A stretch of DNA of 64,000 bases, from the NCBI RefSeq assembly GCF_016107655.1, contig NZ_JABASX010000003.1, forward strand, positions 124,001 to 188,000. The letters run 5' to 3'. A model generated the notes under the pieces. The model worked only from the letters and a program-made list of their open reading frames with translations. It was not told where the DNA came from and made no database searches. This document shows positions 17,736-24,781 of the stretch, in pieces; position 1 is the first letter of the stretch, and every line of letters begins with the position of its first letter. Source of the stretch: Brevibacterium antiquum (GTDB taxonomy: Bacteria > Actinomycetota > Actinomycetes > Actinomycetales > Brevibacteriaceae). The position numbers were made by a program, and so were the translations under genes.

Positions 17736-18239
17736 TCAGACCCCGAGGAAGACCCTGAGTTCGGGTGCGGGATAGTTCCCGGGCTCGACGTCCCAGCTCT
17801 CAAGGACGAACACCGCAAGCGAGGAAGGACGGAACGCGTCCGGGACTCCGGCGGCCGGGCTCAGGTGGCCGACCACCTCGGCGACGGTGGGCTGATGGCC
17901 CACGATGTAGACGCACTGGGAATCTGACGGGATCGAATTGATCGCGTCGATCCAGTCATCGACTCCCCCGTTGTAGAGGGATTCGTCCTGGCGCAGTTCG
18001 AGGCCCGCACCGGTCTCAGGTTCCCCGTTGTGCCGGTTGACGGCTTCGACCACGGCCTGCCCTGTCTGGACGGTGCGCCTGGCCGCCGAGGCGATGGCCA
18101 CGTCAGGTGACCAGCGCTCGGCGATCTCGGCTCCGGCTTCGACGGCTTGAGCAAGACCTTTGGCGTTCAATGAGCGTTCGAAGTCCGTCGGACCCTCGGC
18201 CTCGGCCTTCGCATGGCGAGCGAGAATGAGCACAGGCAT
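17736..18239 (-). CDS. sixA: Histidine phosphatase family protein, SixA-like
   Basis: 167 aa. The N-terminal LILARHAKAE is the RHG catalytic motif of branch-1 histidine phosphatases, with RHA as in SixA. A second catalytic His is in YIVGHQPTVAEVV near residue 114. SixA proteins remove phosphate from phosphohistidine on phosphotransfer proteins; small phosphoesters are possible substrates. It lies 4 nt downstream of inhA in the same direction, so it is the last gene of the fabG-inhA transcript, although no link to fatty acid synthesis is known to me. Confidence 0.85.
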   Translation of the reverse strand: MPVLILARHAKAEAEGPTDFERSLNAKGLAQAVEAGAEIAERWSPDVAIASAARRTVQTGQAVVEAVNRHNGEPETGAGLELRQDESLYNGGVDDWIDAINSIPSDSQCVYIVGHQPTVAEVVGHLSPAAGVPDAFRPSSLAVFVLESWDVEPGNYPAPELRVFLGV

Positions 18240-18243
18240 GGTA

Positions 18244-19002
18244 TCAGGCGCCGGTGGAGTGGAATCCGCCGTCGACGTGGACCATCTCGCCGGTTGTGGC
18301 AGGGAACCAGTCCGAGAGCAGGGCGACGATCGCCTTGCCTGCCGGAGTGGTGTCCTTCTGGTCCCAGCCCAGCGGTGCGCGGTCGCCCCACATGTCTTCG
18401 AGCGTCCCGAATCCGGGAATCGAGGTGGCGGCGGTGGTCTTCAGCGGTCCGGCCGAGACGAGGTTGACGCGGACTCCGTCCTCGCCGACGTACTTCGCGA
18501 GGTAGCGAGCAGTGGACTCGAAGGCGGCCTTGGCCACGCCCATCCAGTCGTAGACCGGCCAGGAGATGGTGGCGTCGAAGGTCAGACCGACGACACCGGC
18601 ACCCTTGTTGAGCACAGGCTTCGCGGCCACGGTGATGGCCTTGAGCGAGAACGCCGAGACATGGATCGCTGCGGACACGGAGTCCCATGGGGTGTCGAGG
18701 AACACGCCGCCGAGTGCGTCCTTGGGGGCAAACGCGATGGCGTGGACGATGCCGTCGATGTTGCCCTCGAGGCGCTCAGGCAGTGCTGCCAGGTCATCGT
18801 CGTTGGTGGCATCGAGTTCGATGACCTTCGGGGTCTCGGGCAGTCGCTCGGCGATCACCTGGGTGATCTTCATCTGGCGGCCGAAGCTGGAGAGGATGAC
18901 TTCGGCACCCTGCTCCTGGGCGATGCGGGCGGCTGCGAAGGCGATGGATGCCTCGGTCAGAACGCCGGTGACGAGGATGCGCTTTCCGTCAAGAATTCCC
19001 AT
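18244..19002 (-). CDS. inhA: Enoyl-ACP reductase (NADH)
   Basis: Final reductive step of fatty acid elongation (FAS-II). 252 aa. The SDR-type FabI/InhA signatures are present: MGILDGKRILVTGVLTEASIAFAAA at the cofactor site, VHAIAFAPKDALGG, and the YDWMGVAKAAFESTARYLA catalytic region with the Y-x6-K spacing. VYDWMG and the AxxTT segment AGPLKTTAATSIPGF match FabI/InhA. The ATG at 19002 is preceded by AAAGGA. It follows fabG by 97 nt, as in the mycobacterial mabA-inhA operon. fabI would be an equally valid symbol. Confidence 0.93.
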   Translation of the reverse strand: MGILDGKRILVTGVLTEASIAFAAARIAQEQGAEVILSSFGRQMKITQVIAERLPETPKVIELDATNDDDLAALPERLEGNIDGIVHAIAFAPKDALGGVFLDTPWDSVSAAIHVSAFSLKAITVAAKPVLNKGAGVVGLTFDATISWPVYDWMGVAKAAFESTARYLAKYVGEDGVRVNLVSAGPLKTTAATSIPGFGTLEDMWGDRAPLGWDQKDTTPAGKAIVALLSDWFPATTGEMVHVDGGFHSTGA

Positions 19003-19099
19003 GGTGGTCCTTTCGAAATGTTCAAACGTAGGTGAAATCGTTGCGATCGACGCCGTAGGAGCCGACGTCCTTGGTGTGAAGTCTAGATGTTGACGGGGC

Positions 19100-19810
19100 T
19101 CAGTGCCCCATCCCCAGTCCGCCGTCGACGGGAATGACGGCGCCGGAGATGTAGGCGGCTTCGTCTGAGGACACCCAGCGCACGACCTTTGCGACCTCGC
19201 TCGCCTCGGCGAATCGCTTGGCGGGGATCGTGGCGAGGTATTCCTTCTGCTGCTTCTCGGGCAGCTCATCCGTCATGTCGGTGCGGATGAAGCCCGGTGC
19301 GACGACGTTGGCGGTGATGCCGCGCGAACCCAGCTCACGGGTGACCGAGCGGGCGAGGCCGACGAGTCCGGCCTTCGACGCCGAGTAGTTCGCTTGACCG
19401 GGGACTCCGTAGAGTCCCGACACGGACGAGATGAGCACGATGCGGCCCTTCTTCGCGCGAATCATTCCGGTGATGGCACGCTTCACGGTGCGGAAGGTGC
19501 CGGTGAGGTTGGTGTCGACGACGGCCTCGAACTCCTCGTCGCTCATCCGCATGAGCAGATTGTCGCGGGTGATGCCGGCGTTCGCCACGACCACCTCGAC
19601 GGGGCCCAGCTTCTCCTCGATCTGCGCGAATGCCGCGTCGAGGGATGCGGTATCGGTGACGTCCGCGGACACGGCCAGAGCACCTTCCGGTGCGTCTCCG
19701 TTGCGGGAGGTGACGGCAACCGTGTCGCCCTGGGCGAGGAATTCCTCGGCGATGGTGCGGCCGATTCCGCGGTTTCCTCCGGTCACGAGGACTATGCGTG
19801 GTTCTGACAC
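19100..19810 (-). CDS. fabG: 3-oxoacyl-ACP reductase
   Basis: NADPH-dependent SDR that reduces beta-ketoacyl-ACP in fatty acid synthesis. 236 aa. Cofactor motif VLVTGGNRGIGRTIA near the N-terminus, VVANAGITRDNL, catalytic Ser in ISSVSGLYG and Tyr/Lys in ANYSASKAGLV, then GFIRTDMT. The GTG start has CAGGAGAGA upstream. It is the first gene of fabG-inhA-sixA. A palindromic operator candidate lies 39 nt upstream at 19849. Confidence 0.95.
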   Translation of the reverse strand: MSEPRIVLVTGGNRGIGRTIAEEFLAQGDTVAVTSRNGDAPEGALAVSADVTDTASLDAAFAQIEEKLGPVEVVVANAGITRDNLLMRMSDEEFEAVVDTNLTGTFRTVKRAITGMIRAKKGRIVLISSVSGLYGVPGQANYSASKAGLVGLARSVTRELGSRGITANVVAPGFIRTDMTDELPEKQQKEYLATIPAKRFAEASEVAKVVRWVSSDEAAYISGAVIPVDGGLGMGH

Positions 19811-19848
19811 GAATCTCTCCTGTTGGTGGACAATACAGATTGATCAGC

Positions 19849-19862
19849 GTTTGAGATCAAAC
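19849..19862. promoter_or_regulatory. Inverted repeat GTTTGA-GA-TCAAAC upstream of fabG
   Basis: A perfect 6-bp inverted repeat with a 2-nt centre in the fabG promoter region, in the spacer shared with the divergent DUF3099 gene. It could be an operator for a fatty-acid regulator. No regulator gene is nearby, so this is inference from symmetry and position. Confidence 0.4.
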
Positions 19863-19957
19863 TTACCGTCACTAACCTATCGCGAACCGGCAGGCGTCGA
19901 TACGACTCACACAAACGAAGAGTATGATTTTGTAGCAGTAATCGAACGAAGAAGGTT

Positions 19958-20350
19958 ATGTCCAAGCACCCGCAGCAGATCACCACGGCAGACACTGCCC
20001 TTGATGACGACATGAAGTCGCGGATCATCAAATACTCGGTCACCATGGCAATTCGCACGCTCTGCTTCGTGGCGGCCTATTTCATGTTCCGGGCAGATCT
20101 GACCGTGTTGATGTGGATCTGCGTGGCCGGTGCCGTGCTCCTCCCCTATCCGGCTGTGATCATCGCCAATGCCGGGCGTGAGCGCACCACCAATGACGAT
20201 TCGGCTCTGCTGGACAACGCGCCGATGCCCGAGCTGCCGCCGGCAACCGGTGAGACCATCGCCGGGGAGACGATCGCTGGGGAAACCGAGGACTCAGCGC
20301 CGGACGATGGTGAAACGTCGACAGACCCGACTCGAGGTGATGACACATGA
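19958..20350 (+). CDS. DUF3099 small membrane protein
   Basis: 130 aa. The N-terminal half has two predicted membrane helices (around residues 28-48 and 52-70) with KYSVTMAIRTLCFVAAYF, typical of DUF3099. The C-terminus is acidic and Pro/Thr-rich and contains GETIAGETIAGETE, which comes from a 15-nt tandem duplication at 20252-20281. GAAGAAGG precedes the ATG, and TATGAT at 19923-19928 is a -10 candidate. The stop overlaps the next start (ATGA). No function is known; the position before surf1 hints at the cell envelope or respiration, which is inference. Confidence 0.85.
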   Translation: MSKHPQQITTADTALDDDMKSRIIKYSVTMAIRTLCFVAAYFMFRADLTVLMWICVAGAVLLPYPAVIIANAGRERTTNDDSALLDNAPMPELPPATGETIAGETIAGETEDSAPDDGETSTDPTRGDDT

Positions 20351-20559
20351 CGGAGACGCTCCAATGCTCGGCCAAGGGTTGCCGGGCAGAGGCCACCCGC
20401 GCAATTCTGTGGAACAATCCCCGCCTGCACATGCCCAAACGCCGCAAGACCTGGCTGGCTTGTGACGAACATCTCGACTATCTGCGAGAGTTCCTGACCA
20501 TGCGCAGCTTCTATCAGAGCGACGTCGCCGTCGACGACATCCCGGAGGACGCCGGTTGA
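20347..20559 (+). CDS. Small conserved Cys/His protein
   Basis: 70 aa, widely conserved in actinobacteria next to surf1 to my recollection, with no assigned function. Cys7, Cys12, Cys39 and His42 (C-x4-C and CDEH) could form a single zinc site. The core AILWNNPRLHMPKRRKTWLACDEH is the recognisable stretch. It is soluble and has no signal peptide. It overlaps DUF3099 by 4 nt and surf1 by one base (TGATG), so all three are translated together. Confidence 0.75.
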   Translation: MTETLQCSAKGCRAEATRAILWNNPRLHMPKRRKTWLACDEHLDYLREFLTMRSFYQSDVAVDDIPEDAG

Positions 20560-21461
20560 TGTCACGCTATTCCTTCCTCTTCAGCGCACGGTGGCTGAAA
20601 TACATCGCCATGACCATCATCATCGTCATCGCCTGCATCTTCCTGGCACTGTGGCAGAAGGACCGACAGGATCAGCGGCAGCATGAGATCGCTACGATCA
20701 ACGCGAACTATTCGTCTCAACCGGTCGACATCACGAGCGTTCTGGGTTCCACCTCGGCGACTCTCGATGGCGACGATGAGTGGCGACAGGTGTCGCTGAC
20801 CGGCCACTATCTGGAATCCGATACCGTGTTCGCGCGCAACCGGACGGTCAACGACAAGGTCGGCTATTACGTCGTCGTTCCGTTCGAGCTCACGTCCGGG
20901 GACACGATCGCGATCGTCAGGGGATGGATCGCAGAACCCGATCAGGCCCCGCCGACGCCCACCGGGGAGCAGACCATCGCCGCCCGTCTCCAACCGGCCC
21001 AGGACGGTTCCGAGGACAATAATCCGGATGGGCTGATCAAGGCCATCGATCCCGCCCGGATCCCCGGTATGGATTCGGCATACGAGAACATCTACGCGGA
21101 GACCATCCACACCGGCAACGGCCTGCCCGACGAATCTGGGCTGACGCCTCTGCCGGCACCGGATCTCGACCCGGGCAACCACCTGTCCTACATGCTCCAG
21201 TGGTTCACCTTCGGCATCATGATCATCATCGCCGTATCGATCTCCGCCAGACGAGAACGCAGAGCCGACGCCGAGGCGGCCGCGAAATTCACCGGCGACG
21301 TCGAATACGTCGTGGTGGACAAGGAGGCGCTGGACGCGGGAGCGAAGATCTCCCAGCCGGGCAACCGCTATGGCCGCAACCGGTTGAGATCACCGGGTGT
21401 CCACGGCCGTGACGAGGCAGAAGAGGACGAATTCATCGAGGACCGGTTCAGGCACTCCTGA
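20559..21461 (+). CDS. SURF1 family cytochrome c oxidase assembly protein
   Basis: 300 aa with the SURF1 layout: an N-terminal membrane helix (residues 11-31, ending in LALWQKDRQDQR), an extracytoplasmic domain with WRQVSLTGHYLESDTVFARNR and VVVPFELTSGDTIAIVRGWI, and a C-terminal helix starting YMLQWFTFGIMI. SURF1 helps insert heme a into aa3-type oxidase, which fits ctaA and ctaB 11-13 kb away. The final tail of about 60 aa is charged and cytoplasmic. The ATG at 20559 overlaps the previous stop; TTG 20556 is also possible. Confidence 0.9.
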   Translation: MSRYSFLFSARWLKYIAMTIIIVIACIFLALWQKDRQDQRQHEIATINANYSSQPVDITSVLGSTSATLDGDDEWRQVSLTGHYLESDTVFARNRTVNDKVGYYVVVPFELTSGDTIAIVRGWIAEPDQAPPTPTGEQTIAARLQPAQDGSEDNNPDGLIKAIDPARIPGMDSAYENIYAETIHTGNGLPDESGLTPLPAPDLDPGNHLSYMLQWFTFGIMIIIAVSISARRERRADAEAAAKFTGDVEYVVVDKEALDAGAKISQPGNRYGRNRLRSPGVHGRDEAEEDEFIEDRFRHS

Positions 21462-21466
21462 ACCGG
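21443..21466. terminator. Hairpin between surf1 and the ABC-F gene
   Basis: CCGGTTCAGG-CACT-CCTGAACCGG, a perfect 10-bp stem with a 4-nt loop that includes the surf1 stop codon. No T-run. The convergent position supports terminator function. Confidence 0.6.
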
Positions 21467-21500
21467 CGGTCGTTGGGACCACCGGCGAAGAGGTCGAGTC

Positions 21501-23099
21501 TCAGGCCAGCGTGACGAGATCCAGGTAAGTGTCGTTCCACAGGTCCTCGTCGCCGTCAGGCAGCAGCAGCACACGGTCGGGGTCGAGCGCGGAGACTGCT
21601 CCCTCATCGTGTGTGACAAGGATGATGGCGCCCTCGTAGCGGCGGATAGCTGAGAGGATCTCCTCACGCGAGGCCGGATCGAGGTTGTTCGTCGGCTCAT
21701 CGAGGAGGAGGACGTTGGCGCTGGAGACCACGAGTGTGGCCAGCGCCAGACGAGTCTTCTCGCCGCCGGAGAGCACCTTTGATGGCTTATGCACGTCATC
21801 GCCGGAGAACAGGAACGAACCGAGCACATTGCGCACCGCGGTGTCGTCGAGGTGCGGGGAGTTGCGCTTCATGTTCTCCAACACGCTGCGGTCGAGATCG
21901 AGCGTCTCGTGTTCCTGTGCGTAGTACCCGAGCCTGAGGCCGAAGCCCGGGACGACCTCACCCGAGTCCGGTTCGTCGAGACCGGCCAGCAGGCGCAGCA
22001 GCGTTGTCTTGCCGGCACCGTTGTAGCCGAGGATGACCACTCGTGAGCCCTTGTCGATGGCCAAGTCGACGCCGGTGAAGACCTCTGTCGATCCGAAGCT
22101 GCGAGAGAGTCCCTCAGCCGTCAGCGGCACTCGTCCGCAGTCGGCAGGGGCCGGGAACCGCAGGTTCGCGACCTTCTCGGTGCTGCGTTCGGCATCGAGT
22201 CCCGACAGCAGGCGTTCGGCACGTTTGGCCATCTGCTGGGCGGCCACGGTCTTCGTCGCCTTCGCCATCATCTTGTTCGCCTGGGCGTTCAGGGCCGAAG
22301 CCTTCTTCTCGGCATTGGCACGCTCGCGACGGCGACGGCGCTCATCATCTTCGCGCTGCTTGAGGTAGAGACGGTAGCCCATCGAATAGATGTCGATGGT
22401 CTGGCGGGTCGCGTCGAGGAAGAACACCTTGTTGACGACTTCATCGATGAGGTCGAGGTCGTGACTGATGATGATGAGTCCGCCGGAGTAGCCCTTGAGG
22501 TAGTCGCGCAGCCACAGGACGGACTCTGCGTCCAGGTGGTTCGTCGGCTCGTCGAGGATCATCGTGTCCGGGGCTGAGAAGAGGATCCGGGCAAGTTCGA
22601 CGCGGCGCCTCTGGCCGCCCGAGAGGGTGCCGATCTCCTGGTTGATGAGATCTTCGTCGAGGCCCAGGTTCGCTGCGATCGCGTAGGCTTCGGATTCCGC
22701 TGAGTAACCGCCTGCGGCCATGAATTCGGCTTCGATGCGCGGGTAGCGATCGATGGCCTTCATCGAGACATTCTCATCAGGCGAGGCCATCTGGTTCTCG
22801 GCCTTGCGCAGACGCTTGACTAAGACGTCGAGTTCGCGGGCGGAGAGGATGCGCTCCATGCCGGTGGCCTGTGGGTCACCGCTGCGGGGATCCTGAGGCA
22901 GGTATCCCACCGACCCGGAGACGGAGACTCTGCCCTTCGCGGCACTGTGGCCACCCATGATCACCTTCGTCAGGGTGGTCTTGCCCGCCCCGTTGCGTCC
23001 GACCAGGCCGACTCGGTCACCCTTGTCCACGCGGAAGGAGACCTCGGACATCAGCGTACGGGCGCCGACGTTGACTTCGAGGTCGGATGCCTGAATCAT
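21501..23099 (-). CDS. ABC-F family ATPase
   Basis: 532 aa with two ABC domains and no membrane helices, so a ribosome-associated ABC-F protein rather than a transporter. Domain 1: GRNGAGKTTL near residue 35, LSGGQRRRVELARIL, MILDEPTNHLD. A charged linker follows (residues 245-300, ERRRRRERANAEKKA), the P-site tRNA interaction motif of the family. Domain 2: GYNGAGKTTLLRL, LSGGEKTRLALA, LLLDEPTNNLD. ABC-F proteins act on stalled ribosomes or give resistance to ribosome-targeting antibiotics; which of these applies is unknown. The start overlaps the rnhA stop by 4 nt. Confidence 0.92.
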   Translation of the reverse strand: MIQASDLEVNVGARTLMSEVSFRVDKGDRVGLVGRNGAGKTTLTKVIMGGHSAAKGRVSVSGSVGYLPQDPRSGDPQATGMERILSARELDVLVKRLRKAENQMASPDENVSMKAIDRYPRIEAEFMAAGGYSAESEAYAIAANLGLDEDLINQEIGTLSGGQRRRVELARILFSAPDTMILDEPTNHLDAESVLWLRDYLKGYSGGLIIISHDLDLIDEVVNKVFFLDATRQTIDIYSMGYRLYLKQREDDERRRRRERANAEKKASALNAQANKMMAKATKTVAAQQMAKRAERLLSGLDAERSTEKVANLRFPAPADCGRVPLTAEGLSRSFGSTEVFTGVDLAIDKGSRVVILGYNGAGKTTLLRLLAGLDEPDSGEVVPGFGLRLGYYAQEHETLDLDRSVLENMKRNSPHLDDTAVRNVLGSFLFSGDDVHKPSKVLSGGEKTRLALATLVVSSANVLLLDEPTNNLDPASREEILSAIRRYEGAIILVTHDEGAVSALDPDRVLLLPDGDEDLWNDTYLDLVTLA

Positions 23100-23782
23100 T
23101 CATTCTCCAAACTGCGACCGATGATGTCGGCCAAGAATTCTTGCGGGTGGATTCCCTGAGCCTGTGCCCGGGAGACGAGTTCGTCTGCGATGTGTGTGGG
23201 GACTCGACAGGACACGAGCGTGGTGGTCCCGGCGGCCGGCGCGTCGTCGGCGACCGGGGCTTCGTCGGCGACCGGAACGTCCTCAGTTGAGGAAGCCGTA
23301 ATCGACTGGGACGTCCCCGCGGGGACGTATCCGGGTCCGGAGGGAACCTTTGTGCTCTTCTGATACGCGGTGGCCGCTGCCCGTGCACGGTCGTCTGCCG
23401 CTTCGTTCATTGCGTGGTTGCTGTGGCCCTTGACCCATTCGAATTCGACCTCGCGGCCCTTCAGCGCGGAATCGAGCTGTTCGAGGAGATCCTTATTGAG
23501 GACGTCCTTGCCGTCAGCCTTCTTCCATCCTCTGCGCTTCCAGCCGGGCATCCACTTCGTGCACGCGTTGATGACATATTTGGAGTCGCAGAAGACCTTG
23601 AGATCCTCCTCGGCTTCCGCCGTCGAGTTCAGCAGGTCGAGGACGGCCATGAGCTCGCCGCGGTTATTCGTCGATTCCTTCCAGCCGCCGGCGTGCCAGC
23701 AGTCATCATCGACGTACCAGGCCCAGCCGGCGGGTCCGGGGTTGCCGAGGGCTGACCCGTCTGCGGCCGCGATGATCGTCAA
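23096..23782 (-). CDS. rnhA: Ribonuclease HI with ribbon-helix-helix-like C-terminal tail
   Basis: Cuts the RNA strand of RNA-DNA hybrids. The N-terminal 148 aa are a complete RNase HI: the acidic tetrad is Asp8 (ADGSALGNPG), Glu43 (NNRGELMA), Asp66 (FCDSKY) and Asp130 (NEAADDRA), with His120 in KGHSNHAMNEAAD. At 228 aa it is about 75 aa longer than bacterial RNase HI. A disordered linker (150-188) contains the palindrome-encoded VPAGT and an Ala/Pro/Asp duplication. Residues 189-228 (LVSCRVPTHIADELV..., then EFLADIIGRSLE) look like a ribbon-helix-helix DNA-binding fold. That fold is my inference. Confidence 0.9.
   Translation of the reverse strand: MTIIAAADGSALGNPGPAGWAWYVDDDCWHAGGWKESTNNRGELMAVLDLLNSTAEAEEDLKVFCDSKYVINACTKWMPGWKRRGWKKADGKDVLNKDLLEQLDSALKGREVEFEWVKGHSNHAMNEAADDRARAAATAYQKSTKVPSGPGYVPAGTSQSITASSTEDVPVADEAPVADDAPAAGTTTLVSCRVPTHIADELVSRAQAQGIHPQEFLADIIGRSLENE
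23311..23328. repeat. Dispersed palindrome, copy 3 (inside rnhA)
   Basis: ACGTCCCCGCGGGGACGT, a perfect 18-bp palindrome in the linker of RNase HI. It encodes V-P-A-G-T in the same register as copy 1. Confidence 0.85.
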
Positions 23783-23877
23783 TGGTTCTCCTAGGAAAGT
23801 CGGTCTTCATTCTTTCATGCCGAGCCTTGTCCCCTGCATTCAGGGCAGGTGATCTCTGCAACCCCGACCCACAACAT

Positions 23878-23919
23878 CGCCGAGGTGGGGGCACCGGAAT
23901 CGGTGCTCCCACCTCGGCG
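23878..23919 (-). terminator. Hairpin ending the suf operon
   Basis: A 19-bp stem with one mismatch (arms 23878-23896 and 23901-23919) and the short loop GAAT. It lies between sufT and rnhA on the minus strand. There is no T-run, so it may be a structure rather than a strong terminator. Both arms contain the over-represented 10-mer CGCCGAGGTG. Confidence 0.65.
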
Positions 23920-23931
23920 AGGTGAGGGTGT

Positions 23932-23951
23932 GACGTCCCCGCGGGGACGTC
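23932..23951. repeat. Dispersed palindrome, copy 4 (intergenic, after sufT)
   Basis: GACGTCCCCGCGGGGACGTC, identical to copy 1 over 20 bp. It lies 14 nt downstream of the sufT stop, beside the hairpin at 23878. Confidence 0.85.
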
Positions 23952-23965
23952 GGCAGTATCAGAAC

Positions 23966-24301
23966 TCAGATGTTGAAGCCGAGGGCACGCATCTGTTCGC
24001 GACCGTCCTCGGTGATCTTCTCAGGTCCCCACGGCGGCATCCAGACCCAGTTGATCCGGTAGGCCGGCACGATGCCCTCGAGGCACTGAGCGGTCTGGTC
24101 TTCGATGACATCGGTCAGCGGGCAGGCCGCAGACGTCAGGGTCATCTCGACGACGGCGGTGCCGTCGTCTTCGACGGAGAGTCCGTAGACGAGTCCGAGA
24201 TCGACGATGTTGACGCCGAGCTCAGGATCCATGACGTCCATCATCGCTTCGCGCACCTCGTCGATGCTGGCGTTCTGCGGTGCGTCTATCACTTCGGGCA
24301 T
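23966..24301 (-). CDS. sufT: SufT-like iron-sulfur assembly factor (DUF59)
   Basis: 111-aa MIP18/PaaD-like protein that helps mature iron-sulfur proteins. The DUF59 core is VMDPELGVNIVDLGLVYGL near residue 25 and LTSAACPLTDVIEDQ with the conserved Cys. The ATG at 24301 lies 2 nt after the sufU stop, so it is the last gene of the suf operon. The frame runs 24 codons further, but that part is inside sufU. The role comes from family and operon position. Confidence 0.9.
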   Translation of the reverse strand: MPEVIDAPQNASIDEVREAMMDVMDPELGVNIVDLGLVYGLSVEDDGTAVVEMTLTSAACPLTDVIEDQTAQCLEGIVPAYRINWVWMPPWGPEKITEDGREQMRALGFNI

Positions 24302-24303
24302 TC

Positions 24304-24771
24304 TTACTCCTTCAGAGACGTTTGTGCTTGGTTGAGTGCGTCCTTGAACGCGACCCAGGACAGGAGCGCGCACTTGATCCTGGCCGGAAACTTGGACACT
24401 CCGGAAAACACCGCAGCGTCGCCGAGTATTTCCTCATCTCCCGCCATTGTTCCACGAGAGTGCATGAGTTCGTGGAATTTCGCTTCGATGTCAAGCATGC
24501 CCTCGACACTGTTCTCCGCAGCAAGCTCTGTCAGAACAGAGGCCGAGGCCATGGAGATCGAGCATCCGTCACCGGTCCAGCGCACGGCGATTCCGCCGTC
24601 TTCGCTGATCTCGGTCTCGAGTTCGATCTCGTCGCCACAGGTGGGGTTGATCTGGTGCGAGGAGCCGTGTGCCCCAGCAGCGCTGTCGCCGAGTAAGTCG
24701 GAGTTGCCGGCACGCTCCCGGGAATGATCGAGGATGACCTGTTGGTAGAGCTGTTGCATCTGCGTGCTCAT
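24304..24771 (-). CDS. sufU: SufU, zinc-dependent sulfur transfer protein
   Basis: 155-aa IscU-fold protein. In Gram-positive SUF systems SufU accepts sulfide from SufS through a zinc site. The three family cysteines are present: NPTCGDEIEL near residue 44, WTGDGCSISMASASV near residue 70 and RIKCALLSW near residue 132. The Gly/Asp insert characteristic of SufU, rather than IscU, lies between the second and third. The ATG at 24771 starts MSTQMQQLYQQVILDHSRER and is 10 nt after the sufS stop. Confidence 0.93.
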   Translation of the reverse strand: MSTQMQQLYQQVILDHSRERAGNSDLLGDSAAGAHGSSHQINPTCGDEIELETEISEDGGIAVRWTGDGCSISMASASVLTELAAENSVEGMLDIEAKFHELMHSRGTMAGDEEILGDAAVFSGVSKFPARIKCALLSWVAFKDALNQAQTSLKE

Positions 24772-24781
24772 GACACGATCC

